From Malurus cyaneus samueli (Eukaryota > Chordata > Aves > Passeriformes > Maluridae), in contig CM019217.1 of the NCBI GenBank assembly GCA_009741485.1, forward strand, positions 36,907,298-36,971,297: a DNA stretch of 64,000 bases. Reading direction: 5' to 3'. Numbering within the stretch: the stretch's first letter is position 1; each line of letters begins with the position of its first letter. The notes under the pieces are model-generated. The model saw nothing but the letters and a program-made list of their open reading frames with translations. It ran no database searches and was not told the origin of the DNA. Of the stretch, positions 51,701 through 64,000 are shown one piece after another. The position numbers were made by a program, and so were the translations under genes.

Positions 51701-54700
51701 GCATGTCCACAGGTATTTGCACTCATGGGAAAACAGAGTGTTATTTGGCCGAGCACAAAAAAGACAGGGAAGTTCTGCAGCATCAGCAAAACTTCCTGCT
51801 GGAGAACAAGGAGAGGGGAGGGAGTAGGATCTCCTCTCTCCTTGCAGGCATCTCATTCGCTGCAGGGGGCAAATGGACTTGTGTAATTTCATGCCTACAG
51901 TGCCTCTCCAGCACGGAAAATAACACTGATACACCATCTCAGAAAACGTCAGAGAGGTTGATTTTCTAAATAATTCAACTGAAGAAATATTTCTGTGCTG
52001 TTTTCCCACAAACAAAAAAGGTACATTTGTAAATGAGTTAAGGTCATACAAGAATCTTGTTCCCTGACAAAGAGTACTGTATTGGCAGTTTATGGAAGAA
52101 CTAATGTCAACTCTTTCGAATCTCATTTGCTCCTGGCCTATCAAGAGACATGCATAGCATTTTATAAATAAACTAATGCAGCAAAATTCAGAGTGTTTAT
52201 CATAACTTTCACTTCACAGGTTGCAGGAGGCATTTACCTTTGCCTCTTGACAACAACTTGTCTTCCAGCTAGAATAATGATATTTTGGTTACTTACCTGA
52301 AAATGAAACAGATGCTGGTTTGTCTGGGGATAATTCAGAATAAGGTCCTCATCATGTCATTACCTATACTGAATTCTCCTAAGACAGTAAACAAAATACG
52401 TATTTTCTTTTCTCACTCAAGTCTGAAATAAAGAATCTGATTCACAGATAAACTGCCCGGATTAAAAACTGCAGAAATATGGAAGGTACATAATTTCTGT
52501 CAGAGAGATGCAAAACCTGCTGTTATCCTATAATCCAGCACCAAAATGAAAATTGTTTTAAGATTATCTGAAGACATTGTCCCGCACCTCATTCAGCTGA
52601 GTGTTGCACTAAAATGTGCACAGTGCAATTCAGCAGCTCCACGGAGAGTGCATAGGTGGCTCAGATTGGAACATGTGCCCATGAAGTCCTAGATCTCTTA
52701 TCTCAAGGCTGGAAATGTACCTAAGAGCAATACTTTGGTACTATTTCATAAAGGTTTGCTTAGTGGGAAGCTGAAAAATTTTGAAGGGCCACAGTGTGGT
52801 ACATGCTGCATGTCTGGCTGAGAAAACAGATTGTTGGAAAGCCAGGGACTTTGCATACCTTGATTTCTGGCATGAACCAATCAGACATTATTATAATCAG
52901 GATTTAGAACAGAATTTGCCATTTGCACAAACCTCAAGTAAAGCTCAAGTAACATGGTAATACGCTCTAAGCAACTGGAGGGTTAGCCAGAATTAAAAAA
53001 TAGTAGCAAATTCGAGAAGTGAAGTAAAGAAACAAAAAAAGGATAAAATTCCAAATGTGCAGATACAAAATACATTATCAATAGATAATGAAGACAGATC
53101 ACCCTTTTTGACATGGCACTTGAAATAGATATCAAGATAAATGCCTTGCTTTTACATATGTAAAATGTGAATTACAAGAGGAGGATAATGAACACTTGGC
53201 TAGATATCAGCTCTGCAGAAAATGATGTGGAGGTTACACCAGAGCACAAGGCTGGCATGAATCAATACTGTCAAGGAAATGTAAACAGGAACAGTCTCAA
53301 AGAGGCAAAGTCACCCATCTATTCTACCATGCATCGTAAGACTTTGCTTGGTGCTGTATGCTCTCAGGATGGAAACAATCTGCAGAAGAGCAAAGATAAT
53401 CATCAGGTATCTAGAAAACGTTATTAAGAGTGACTGAAGAAAAGATTATTATTTTTTTGAAAATTAACGATGAACTTTTCTGATATGAGTCCTCAAGTAT
53501 TCACTGCACAGTGTAATGATTTAAAATCTGAAGGGGTTAAAGTATGGCAGGAAAGTTTCTGATTGGATATTGTAAGAATAGTACAAACACTGTCTATGTA
53601 AAAATTTCTTTCCCATCTCCCTCTTTTTTATGCTTCCAGCACACATTGCATTGGCAGCCTAAATGTTTCAGAGTGGAAGTCAGAAAAATCTTACCACCTC
53701 AGGGCTAAGGGGCTCCTAAGACCAAGGTAGCTGGACAGTCAGAATTATTCATGCAGAGACAACAGGTCACAAGGTATATATTGGCAAGTGAAGATACTTC
53801 TGTCATGCTCAGTTGAAGCATGCCTCTGAACAAAGAACCACAGGCACTGGAGGAAAAGCACTGTGATCCTGTGGAGAGCCTGCAGACCCTACAGACCCTG
53901 CAGGACAAGGGCTAAATGATACATGAATGTCCCAGCCAACCCAACTGCTCACACTCCACAGGTGCTACAGAGGATTAATGAACTTGGGCCAATGAGCAGG
54001 TGTGGAGCCGCCTTCAATGTACACATTTGAAAGTGACTTGGCACAGAGTGATCCCATAAAATTGATTGGTTCAATCTTTGTTCTTTGTTCTGTTGGAAGC
54101 ACTGCAGCACTAGACTGAGGTTTTAGACAGCAATAGATCATTCCTTAAATAAACCCCAATAACCAAGTGGATGCAGAGGTCACTCCCAACTTCATGCTGA
54201 TACACACTATAAAATCTATAAGAAAAGGGTGTTGGTTTTCTTTTTCTTAGAACCAATAGGTGTCACCAAATTCTGCATGAAAGTAATAAAGAAAATGGCT
54301 TAAAAACATATAATTAAGAATAAAAAGAATTGCTTTAGAAAGGTGATTTCATTTTCTTTATGGAAAAATGTTCAGACATGATTTTTTAATTTTGAAAGTA
54401 AAGCCATCTGTATCAACAGCATGGTGATATTTTTAAACAGCTCACCTGTATGCACTGAGCAACATATCTCTCTTCTTCTTGGCCACCATCCTAGCTTTTT
54501 TTAATGTAAAGACATATTAAAATCATGTCCAGAAGCTACCTAATTTTCTAATTACTGGTAATTTTGGTGACCCATTCCAAGAATCTACCCCAGCATATGG
54601 GCATATAGACTATCAATCTATGAAGCTAATTCTTGTGTGATGTACCACACTAACAGCTCTAGAAGCATTGTATTCAAGATATTTACATTTTTATGATAAA

Positions 54701-57700
54701 ATATGATGATCTAAGTGTTAAAGAAAATTTGAAATATGAGTTAAGGCCTGAGAAACAAAATTAGCACTCCTTTGTCTTGGACAGCATGAGCCACTATAAC
54801 CATTTTAGTGAAAGGTGTATCAAATCTGAATCTACCCCATTCAACTAGCATGCAGAATGCAATTAGTGATTCATTTCCTTGATTGAAATTTAAAATTAAA
54901 CTAGAAGCAGTTTTTTATCATTGATTTTTTTTCTAAATTCTGACAGGTTTCACTCTCTGTAGAGCTGTCTCTTCTGCACTAGTCCTCAGAGAAAATGTAC
55001 TGGTTGTACAGAATACCTACACTGAATTCCTATCAAAGGAAGGAGAAAATGATTCAATATGAGCATATGCACACTCACAAATTCTATGTTAGTGTCAGTA
55101 TTTTTCATTGAACAAAATTCTGAGATTTCAGGGGACCATGGGTGGATGACAGTTTGTAAAAGGTACTGTTATATCCACTATTGCTATTTCCGCTAATAGT
55201 CTTTTACAGACCACAGCTTGTCAAAACAATAACTCAAGACTGCAACTTACACAAACTCACACTGGTTGGAGACTGCTTTACTGTAGAATAATGCCTTTGC
55301 ATAAAACATTCCTATAGCAGAGTTCAAAACAGTAGATTATACTCAAGCTTTAAAAAAATAGATGATTGTTTCTGGTTGTGAGAGGCTTTATGAATATGTT
55401 TATAGGCAGAAATCAGCCATAAAAGACATGGACTATAAAGCCCTGGGAGCTATAGAACAGAAATCATTGTCCAAAGCACTTTCTGAACTTCAAAAAATGA
55501 TAATAAAATTGCAAAAGTACTTGTCAGATTTGAAATGCAGTCTTAGCAAAGACTTTCTTTGCACCAACACGTTGTAAAAAGTATGTATTTAAATACTGAA
55601 AGTAAGGAGCTGCAGAAAGAGTATTTCGCAGAGTATGTCAAATTCAAATAAAAGAGCATCCTGATGACAGTTTTCAAAATAATAATGTGATTTTAGATAT
55701 GCAATTCAACAGAAAATGACAAGTAACCTTCCAATCTTACACACAACTAGCTACATTAAGGTCATAAATTACATTCAAGGCTGAGAGCCTGTGATGCAAG
55801 GGAAAAGAAAAATGTACTATCACCCAATTTCCTCCCTTGAGCATGTTCAAAATTTTATCCAAAAGTACATCCATTAAACCTAAGTGCCTCCTATTACTGT
55901 GAGAGCCTTGTGATGGTGGAGTGATTCTATTTCTACATTATAAATAGGAAACTGAGTACAGGACCTAAAATGTCAGATATTACAAAATTGTTTCGACTAG
56001 CTTGAATAGCTCAGTATTTGCACAATCATTGTCCTAGACCTTTGCTAGAGTTACATGACTCTTCAGCTTTGTCTCCTTTCAGGGAGGTGAGGAGATCACA
56101 ACTCTACAGAAAGGCAAAGAGCTCTTGGAGAGTAGGGAGTGGCCACTCACCAAAACACTTCTAACTTCCTCAGATAGCTGCTGGGAACCTTGGCATCCAG
56201 TAAATAGCACAACACTTCTTTCATTGGTTAAATTTTTCATCTTGAGTTGCAATTCAACAGCAATGTTGTCAGGTGTCACCTGCACCTTTCCCTCCCTCCT
56301 GCATCATAAAGTTACACCACCAACAAAACTGCACCAAGGAGCTCTGTAGCCCCTTCCAAACAGTTTTTTGAGTTGAGTTGATGTTTTCTTGTCTGGTTAA
56401 AGTATGTTGCTGCTGGCATGATAACATGAATTGATGCAATGTAAGTGCTGCCAGGAAATAAAGAGCAGTCATCCCCAGCAGGCCTGGGCATATCAAACCT
56501 CTGCTTTGAACTTCCATAGAGCTTTTAGCTTCGACAGGCTACTAAATCATATAAATTGGCATGCTATATATCACAGTCCATTATAACAACAAGGTTATCC
56601 TGTTAGTTTAAGTGGTGATCGGCAAGCGGTCAGGCAAACTCCACTGGAGACCAGAGTGCCTGCACCGCAGAAAGAAAAACACAGAAAGAAACAGCCACAC
56701 AGAAGCTCTTCTGTCCCAAACCTATGTGTCCTGTAAGGGCATGCTCTCAAACCTCTGTGCTGGGACACAGGAACAAACCAGCAGGAGATGATGAGCCAAG
56801 ATACCCTTGCCACAAAGCAGATGAACATCTCTGATCCTCCCTGCTCATAGACTAGAAGGAAATTTCCCAAGTCATCTCCAATTCTCCTGAATTATCACTG
56901 ATCCTGGGATCAAGACAGCGAGCTTCATCATGACATGAAGATGATTTTACAGTTGTCTGAAAATTTCCAGCCATGCATCAGAACATCAATTGGAGTTGTT
57001 GGCACAATCCCAAATGAAGCAGAGGAAAACAGCATAAAGTGTCCTTTAGAGTATACCGGGGTAGTTGTACATGAATTGCAAGACAAAAATCATTACTGTC
57101 ATTGTGATGATCTGCAACTGCGACAGATCAGTTGAATGCAATATAAATCTTCTTTTGTTTCTGTGGCACATGAAAAGAGGAAATCAAGGAGTTCACAGAT
57201 GTAGTCTCTGGATGAGAAGGCAGGGGGAGATTATTAGGGGAGAAGTCCAACTTCCATGCCTATAAGGATTCAACACATTCTGAAAAATAGTCACACAGAT
57301 CTTTCAGAAAAATAGCTAATCTTAAAAGCCACATGAGACCTATTTATGTAATAGTTGTTAAACTTTCCTATATGCTACAATGAGCATAGAAAAATATCCA
57401 ATAATTCACAAGGGAGCTTTGACTGAAAATACATTTTATTTGGCTGTAATTTGGTTCAGTGAAACTGAAATTTGGGAAATAGGAAATTTGGCATGGCCAA
57501 TGACAAACTATAGGTGAACTAAACTGATAATATTTGTGGATGAATGCTGCCTGATCCAACTCCAGCTACAAATTTGTCATGTGACTCCCCAGTTGGTGCT
57601 AGTACATCATCTGTACCTGAATTTGACACTGGAAGCTTTTGAGTGTTTTTTACAGTGCTGAAGTCATAAATGTCAAGCCAAATCTTGGTGTAAAGCTACT

Positions 57701-59339
57701 TGTTGTGAACAACTGCAGAGGGCCTGAGGATGGGTGAAAGGACTCACTAGAAAAAGCTGAGAGCTGCAATGAAGCTCCAAGTTCTGTCACAGAGAAGGAT
57801 AGAAATACCAGCCCAAGAGGCACAGCAGGTATAGGAACAATAATCCATGACTACACTCACACCACAAATGAATGAGAAAGTCTCTTCTCCACAAGAGGGA
57901 TTTTGAACTGGAAGACTGTGTTGAGATAGATGGCATCCAACAGGAGAGCACCTGGTCAAACACTGACCACAGTGAACTACAATTAAAAAAAATTTAAATG
58001 TGGGAAAAGATTAATTCCAGAACACCAGCTGAGCTGGCATTGGAGCTCAGTAAGCGCCGTGCTCCTGTCATACCAAGAGCCTACCTGAAACACTTCAGTT
58101 GGTTGTGTCAGCTGCAGCAGCACTTTGATCGTGTGCAGATGGAAAGCAAATGTACCATGCAGATCATACAACAACTGCTCTTAGGCCTTCTGTAGTTTGA
58201 TCTGGTTTTATGTACATTATTTCTTAGTCTGATGTGACCTTTTCTGCTTCACATATATACTGCGTTGGCATTTTAAGTGAGGAGAAAAACTCATCAGCAC
58301 ACTTTTTGGATCAAGTATCCATTATTTGCTGGGGTTTTACTAAAAATGCTGGCAATTTTCCAGTTCATTAGGGATCATCTCAGATCTGACTCTGCTAGCA
58401 AGAAATAAGCTATTACGATACCAACAGTAAAATATTTAACCTAAATTTAAAAAAAAAACAAACCCTACTGCTTACAAAACAGTAGCCTAATAATTATGTT
58501 GCTGGCTGAAGAAATTTCAAATTTTAGTGTATATGTATCTAAAGGAAAACTGTTCTGGAAAAATTTCATAGAAGCTGTCTTGGTCAATTTAGTCACTGAT
58601 AGGTAAAGTGATTTGCAACGTTTACTGTATTTGCTGTAAGCAAGGTATTAAAAGCTTGAGGTCTCAGCAGAGAAGGCCCTAAGAGAAAAATAGTACTGAC
58701 TTTGAATTAGACAATAATTTCTCAACCAAGCAAAATTCATACTGATTATTTAAAATACTTCTATTCCCATTTGACATTTTAGGCAGAGGGTACTTTTAAG
58801 CAAGCATACTGTTCTAGCTCAGCCAGCCTTCAGTCATGCTAGAATATGTAGGGACACACATGGTGCTTTTCCAGCAGCGCTGCTCCGATGCACATCATGT
58901 TATGGGGAAAACAAAGGAACACTCTCACTGATTCGTGAAAGAACTGGGAAGCCTTTCCACCTGACAACTACTCAGATCACAAGAGATTTATAGGCTGCAT
59001 TGTCCTGCAGGTAGGTCCTTGAGAAGTCATTTATCTGCCTGTGTCTTATGCTGGCAGGGCAAGGTGGGTATCAACAGCTGCCATGCTGGTTGAAACAGCA
59101 GGTCATGCAAAACCATGTCTGCTCTGACTGCACAAAACCTCCTCTTTCTAGGAAGTTTCCTATGAGTGGCTCTTCTTCAAGCCTTTCTTATCTTTGAAAT
59201 AAGATACTACAAGATGCATACTACAAATGGCAATTATGAAACGGTTGATAAGCAACCCTGTAGCTATGCTGGCAACAGAGAAGTTTTACTTATACTCAAA
59301 CTTTGAATGCTGAACCAAATTATACAGTGGTTACCTTCA

Positions 59340-60180
59340 GTAAGTGCCAAGGAACTACAGCTGCTCAGAGGACCAAGACTTAGAGCAAGGGAAGCTGTAG
59401 CAGCTCTGGAGTGTTAAGTGATTGCACCAGCTGCATCTCTGCTGCGGAATGGCACAGCAGGGCATCTCACCCCTCAGAAGAGCTTATCTACTGCTTGTAA
59501 CTGGTGAAATAACTCAGGGCACCTCACCCCTAACAAGAGCTTGCTAATTGGTGAAATAACTCAATCAGGAACTTGGCACCCGGGAAGCAACGCTTCCAGC
59601 TGACAATAGAGATCTTGCTGTGGAAGGGAGAGCTGGAAAGGTAAGAAGGAATTTCTGACAGGCACTTCACTTTACAAATTATAAATGCTACACTCAATTT
59701 TCACAAAGCAAAAATCTTCTGCACATTCCATGGAAATGCGTGGGGCTTTCTCCCCACAATTGGGATGCCTACTTTGTGGTTACTCACCCAGGAGCTGAGT
59801 GAAAAGACTGTGTACACCTTCATTATTTTGGTGGTAAATTACATTGACTCCTAATGTATACTAGTTTTTTGCTAGCTTTAATCTAGTATCTTGATATCAT
59901 GCACTGTTTTATGTAATGAACTAGTTCTCTGTTTTATATTGTGTAGTAAGTAACTCTGTTTAAGTACATTTGTCTGCTATCTCCTGTCTATTCAATAAAT
60001 AACTCATTTTATAATAAACCAGATCAACCATCCTTAGAACTTGTGGGCTGGAGCGATTTTAGGTGTGGTCCACCTAAATTTAAGCTGCTGCCAAAAATCG
60101 GAGGCTGACGCAGGGCTTGCCTGAAGCTCCCACTCCACCAAGTGGACACAATGTGACAAGTGGTCACATTGGCATCCGAT
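59340..60180 (+). mobile_element. Probable worn ERV LTR and leader remnant
   Basis: The segment contains a tandemly doubled block (59459-59562), then AATAAA within CAATAAATAACTC and again in ATAATAAACC near 60000. A GC-richer tail follows (CTGGAGCGATTTTAGGTG, GGAGGCTGACGCAGGGC). After CACAT at about 60165 the sequence TTGGCATCCGAT could be a decayed primer-binding site next to an LTR end. This layout resembles an ERVL-type LTR in plus orientation, but I cannot place clear TG...CA borders or a target duplication. No retroviral frame is left. An unrelated AT-rich segment is the alternative for the middle part. Confidence 0.45.
59459..59562. repeat. Two-copy tandem repeat (57 and 47 bp)
   Basis: Copy one is 59459-59515 and copy two 59516-59562. 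Both start AGGGCA(T/C)CTCACCCCT and end TTGGTGAAATAACTC or a close variant; copy two lacks about ten bases in the middle. Such doublings are common in the U3 enhancer part of LTRs, which fits the remnant around it. Confidence 0.8.
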
Positions 60181-61264
60181 AAAAAGTACTGCACTTACCC
60201 TAATGCAAGATGAAAACTGAAGGGCTTGGATGGAGATAAGTAGAAAGAAACAAGCAGAATAATGTAAATGAGCCCACAAATGCCACAGTTACCTACTCTT
60301 CCCTATACAGAGCCAGTCATTCCTTGGATATTATGGTCAATCTCTGCATGAATTAGATTCATTACTTCAAAACAGTGCAGAGCCTGGGTCAGAGACAAAG
60401 GTTTTCTGTTGCTACCATTTCCAGGTTTTGCTTCCCTGGGAAGGGGAATATGCTGAAGTCTCAAACTGCCAGAACCTACAGTGCGGAGGTTCAGCCAGGG
60501 CTAATGAGTGTCAGAGCCCACCCCCTGGCAGCCCTGCTGGGATGTGCCTGCATGAGGGACCTGGAGAATTTCCCACATTAGAACAACATCTGTCTGTCTG
60601 TCCTTTCTCTGTTGATATGGATTAGTCCTAGCTGATTCTTACATGAAAATAATTATAAGAAAAGATAAGAAAAAAAGATCTACTTTTGTGAAAAGAAGAT
60701 CATTCCTGTGGATGAGCTGATCCCTACACTACTGGGATCAGAGGCTGTCTTATCTAAAACTATTTACAAATCATCTTGACCCTGTTCAGGTTTGATAGTT
60801 GTATGTTTAAGCCACAGCACTATATATACAGCAGCCATATCACCAGTTATAAACAAAGCATCTGCTGGTATAACAAGGACTCAGCTACTGATGCTAATAC
60901 TGCATCAACCTCCAGCAAATAAAACATTAAATAAAGTGTTCTGTCAATTACACAGGACACCTGTAATTGCAATCACTTCTTGTCCGATGCCAATATTTAA
61001 TTACAAGTATTTGCCTGTTTCTTTTATGTACAACCACTGAGCCAGGTCGTGTTTCCAGGCACAGCTTGTGAATTCTGAAAATTGTTGCCTTGATCTTCTT
61101 CCTAGTTTTCAGGTTTTATAAACCTGTATAGAAGCTGTTTTCTTCTATTATCTTTCATTAGTAGAAAGTGGCCTGCATGGAAATCTCTGGGCTTGGATTC
61201 TGCTACAGTTACATTTTTGCTTGCTCTTCTTCATGTTCCCACTCTCCCCTTTATTGCTACTTAC

Positions 61265-61448
61265 TCAAAGGGGTCGCTGGGATCAGCTCTCTGGAGCTCT
61301 GGAGGAATCGGTATTCTTTTGTAGTACATTTCCCAGTCAAAAGCTCCTCGCATGGCATCCCCCGCCTGTGCCTCGTAGCCAAAGTGATTGTGGTCAATGA
61401 CATCGATCATAGGACACACGATGGTTTTGTGGTTAAGTGCAATCTGGT
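61265..61448 (-). CDS. GALNTL6: GALNTL6 exon, catalytic domain middle part
   Basis: First of the five exons in transcription order. It is 184 bases: two bases finishing a split Asp codon, 60 whole codons, and two bases of a split Glu codon. The protein runs from [20 protein letters not shown] to [10 protein letters not shown] and includes [19 protein letters not shown]. This is the segment of the GT-A fold just after the metal-binding DxH motif in the GalNAc-T family, leading into the Gal/GalNAc-transferase region. The acceptor is a pyrimidine-rich tract ending TTTTTCAG; the donor is a strong GTAAGT. The entering intron is phase 1 and the leaving intron phase 2, and the Glu codon is completed exactly by the G that opens the next exon. 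No exon encoding the DxH motif was found between here and 64000. Confidence 0.93.
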
Positions 61449-62072
61449 CTGAAAAATGAAAGTAGAAAATAGGAAATGGCATGTCTAGTCAAGCCATCTA
61501 TCATATTACTGCAAAGTGAATCCCACAGGTTTCTGATGTTTGAATATTGTTTGCTTTGTGCCCTATGGCCCCCCAAATAATTTAATTTTTCAAATCTGTA
61601 TCAAACCTTTATTTAAAGCAGAATAATGCATTTGGGCAATGATTAGTATTTATGGTTTTTACGGTTCTTTAAGGGGAAGCATATCCCTGTGAGGCCAACA
61701 CGAGTCCAGTCATCTGTATCTCTCTCACGTTGCTACTCTGAGCTGTCCTCAGTCTGTCAGCTATGGAACAAGCCAGCAAGCAAATTGTAAAAATACTTCT
61801 TCATCAATGGGGAGCGTGTATGGCAAACCCCTGTGAGAGAATTTTGTTCCTAAATGTGAATCTCAGCCCTTGCAACCATTCAGTCACTGTTCCTGTGGCT
61901 GTAGTGTGCATCAGCTTGGAGATCAAATGCTCCAAATAAAACGCAAACTCCAACATGAACAGAAAAACAGAACTTGTGTCCTTTTTTTGTATCGGTATTT
62001 GAGTTATAAAAAAGGCCCCACAGTACCACTTTTACCTGCTTTCTAAAGAAAGGAGTTCTGTTTTGCTTTCAG

Positions 62073-62090
62073 AAAAAAAAAAAAAAAAAA
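62073..62090. repeat. A18 homopolymer
   Basis: 18 A on the plus strand; in transcript sense a T run about 630 bases before the visible exon. Confidence 0.9.
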
Positions 62091-62495
62091 TTAGAACTGT
62101 GAGGCTAATTCAAATTTCCATCCCTAACATAAGCTCAGGTGGGCCTAAGTGTGCTTTGGCGAATCCTATTGCTTCATCCTATAGAGCTCTGGAAAGAAAG
62201 ACAAGTAAAGAAGGTAGGCCAACATCAAGAGCTAGGCAGAGGAATAATGGTTTGAAATGAGGAAGTACAGAGAAATGTAGATGCATTGACATAAATGGAC
62301 AGTAAAATAACCCTATGAACCCTCAAAAAACCCGAAAAACTCAAAATTCCAAATATAATAGACATTTTTCTCTGAATAGCAGCTTAGATACTTTGCAATA
62401 TAGTAAATTTTAGGGCCTATGTGGAAAACTTGTTTTTTGTTTTTAAGGATTAGATTTTTCGGATGCTTGATAATACACAAAAAATAATCAGAGGG

Positions 62496-62566
62496 CATTA
62501 TATCAGTATTACCCTCCTTCCTATTTAAGTAACTTAGATAGGAATGCAGGTAATACTGATATAATG
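62496..62566. repeat. Near-perfect 71-bp palindrome
   Basis: Two 35-base arms (62496-62530 and 62532-62566) meet at a single A. The outer 18 bases are a perfect inverted match, CATTATATCAGTATTACC against GGTAATACTGATATAATG. An inner block (TTCCTAT against ATAGGAA and AAGT against ACTT) pairs too. In all, 31 of 35 positions pair. The RNA from either strand would fold into one long hairpin of pre-miRNA size. It could be a MITE-like element, an inverted duplication, or a hairpin RNA locus; the sequence alone does not decide. Confidence 0.9.
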
Positions 62567-64000
62567 TTTAATAATACAGATTCTGCTTCAATGCCTCTAA
62601 GGGACTGGAATGAAAAAAAGTAGATTATTCTCACAAAACATGAGTCTGTATATTTATTCTCAGTAGTTTAATTTTAGAGACACTGTCCAAATCAGGGATC
62701 AATGCTGACTGCTAGTGAGAAATTAGTCTGACTGGAAGTTCAGCAGGTTTTTCCATCCTTATCCTTCAACAGTGAAATAAATTCAAAGCACAGGCTCTCA
62801 GAAAATTCTAGGAAACTCATCTCAGAGATAATGGCTGCATTACTGTTGCCATTGCCAAATATAATTACATTCACTGGCACACTGTATAGTGTTATCTGTG
62901 ATCATTATATAAAGTGACTTTTACATAATCTCTTTCCTGTGATGGTCCTCCTAATAGTTATAGGGTTTATAACAATCTGTCTCTGATTCCCCCCTTCTAA
63001 ATTGACTGGAGGAGAGAAACTAAATGGGATTGATTTGTCTGGAGCAGGTCAAAGGTAGACTCGTAAGGCTTTAGCATCCTTCTCATCATCTTTAAAAGCT
63101 GCCCTCTTTAAATGCATTGAAGGATTTGAAGTCTCCAGGTCTCATGTAGAGAAAGTCTGAGGGAAATTTATTTGAGCAATGCTCAAACTCAATCCCAGTC
63201 TTCATTTCTGCAGCTCTCAAGAATTCTGCAAGTATGATGAATCTTACCTTCTTGTTTTAGTGTGTTTCTGCAGAACTTATTTCTCAAACTACTTTTGATG
63301 AAACCAGAGTGTTTGTGGTTGTGCTCACCAAAAGACAGAGTAACAAAACTTGCAGCTTCAATGCTTCCCTTCAATATGCCTAAAATAATGAATTTTACAT
63401 ACATACTTCTTATGCTTAAATGTAGTCCCCAAATGAATTTAGGAAACAGAAAAAGCTGTAGGGCTAGCTTACACTTCACAAGTGTGCTGGCATCAGAGTT
63501 GGATATGCAAACATGCTGCTGCCTTTATCAGCCACTGCTCTTTACTCCACCTGCTCCTAATGCCAGACACGGAAAGCCACAGCTGAAATGCTTTGCAGTT
63601 CCTCTTCTATTACCTTTGCTCCTCATCTCCTCACAGATTACCGTTGGTCTGAAAACATCCATGTATTATTTCACTGCATATATGCTTTTGTTAAAGGGAA
63701 AAACAAACAGATAAATGTCACTGTACATGCAAAATTCTTGCATATTTGAGGGAAAGCCTGGGAACAAGAGGGAACATCATTCAGAGCTTTCTCCCTGGCA
63801 ATTTTAACCAATGTATGCATGCAGATTTGAATTCAACCCTTTTAGGATCAAGCAGAGTAAGCATACTTGGCAATAAACATAAGTTTTCAATACTGCATGA
63901 GTCACTATCTCAGAAATATAGGTTTAATCTTTATGAGAAAGAGATACCTCTTTAATTTCAAACATGTTTCAAATTGGGCTGGATAAAGTAACAATGCCAA

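Larger units (their letters stand above)
30499..61264 (-). other. GALNTL6: GALNTL6 intron of 30.8 kb
   Basis: The longest intron here, bounded by GTAAGT at its 5' end (61264) and TGCAG at its 3' end (30499). It holds an 82-nt imperfect hairpin (30831-30912), a tandem repeat (31026-31078), a T25 run, a CR1 tail remnant (36302-36319), a solo LTR (36430-37489), CR1 pieces near 40.3 and 44.4 kb, an A/C-rich stretch, a perfect short hairpin (41661-41689), overlapping open frames at 51.3-52.1 kb and an ERV-like remnant at 59.3-60.2 kb. I see nothing recognisable in the long spans 31.8-36.2, 37.5-40.2, 45-51 and 52.2-59.3 kb apart from short simple repeats. Confidence 0.85.
1..64000 (-). other. GALNTL6: Gene body of a GalNAc-transferase, GALNTL6-like (internal part only)
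   Basis: Five minus-strand exons (61265-61448, 30381-30498, 23750-23857, 10584-10805, 3071-3187) join in frame into about 250 residues of a GT27-family polypeptide N-acetylgalactosaminyltransferase. These Golgi type II membrane enzymes transfer GalNAc from UDP-GalNAc to Ser/Thr and start mucin-type O-glycans. The stretch corresponds, by my estimate, to roughly residues 248-497 of a protein of about 600. The N-terminal anchor, stem and DxH exon lie beyond 64000, and the rest of the lectin domain lies before position 1. The exact wording of several segments (for example IALNHKTIV and [10 protein letters not shown]) is what I recall for GALNTL6; GALNT10 differs there. The symbol is from memory and was not checked by a search. 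GALNT10 is the main alternative. Confidence 0.85.
61449..64000 (-). other. GALNTL6: GALNTL6 intron, 3' part, upstream of the first visible exon
   Basis: No exon was recognised in this stretch. It is AT-rich and mostly unique. Visible items are an A18 run at 62073-62090 and a near-perfect 71 bp inverted repeat at 62496-62566. Open frames on both strands at 63.2-63.7 kb are short and resemble nothing I know. The exon for the DxH segment of the enzyme must lie beyond 64000. Confidence 0.8.

Noticed and set aside
61449..64000. Search for the upstream GALNTL6 exon with the DxH motif
   Set aside because: No minus-strand segment encodes an FLDSHCE-like sequence here, so it must lie outside the window.

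Overview
The window looks like a piece of a bird genome. It is AT-rich and almost entirely non-coding, with several 3'-end fragments of CR1 LINEs and a few solo retroviral LTRs, some of families I know from songbirds. The only gene I can support is on the minus strand. Five exons with clean AG/GT borders encode a continuous 250-residue stretch of a polypeptide N-acetylgalactosaminyltransferase. Its sequence fits GALNTL6 (GalNAc-T-like 6) better than its paralogue GALNT10. The first and last exons of the gene lie outside the window, so the whole 64 kb is gene body.

Layout, in transcription order (right to left): intron 61449-64000; exon 61265-61448; a 30.8 kb intron; exon 30381-30498; a 6.5 kb intron; exon 23750-23857; a 12.9 kb intron; exon 10584-10805; a 7.4 kb intron; exon 3071-3187; then the start of the next intron down to position 1. 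The exons cover the second half of the catalytic domain, the linker and the start of the C-terminal ricin-type lectin domain. The reading frame stays open across all four internal junctions.

Introns: three solo LTRs have TG...CA ends and short target-site duplications (4542-4974, 27092-27909, 36430-37489). A fourth LTR (15449 to about 16003) has no visible duplication, and a worn ERV-like remnant lies near 59.3-60.2 kb. One long CR1 (18442-19540) still carries part of its reverse-transcriptase frame, and there are shorter CR1 tails elsewhere. A G-rich 15-16 bp minisatellite next to CpG-dense DNA lies at 973-1560.

The observations most worth a second look are two long inverted repeats of pre-miRNA size in GALNTL6 introns (62496-62566 and 30831-30912) and a perfect 13-bp-arm hairpin at 41661-41689. 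I see no operon, CRISPR array, tRNA or rRNA, and no evidence for a second protein-coding gene. Most open frames in the window are chance frames in introns or repeats.
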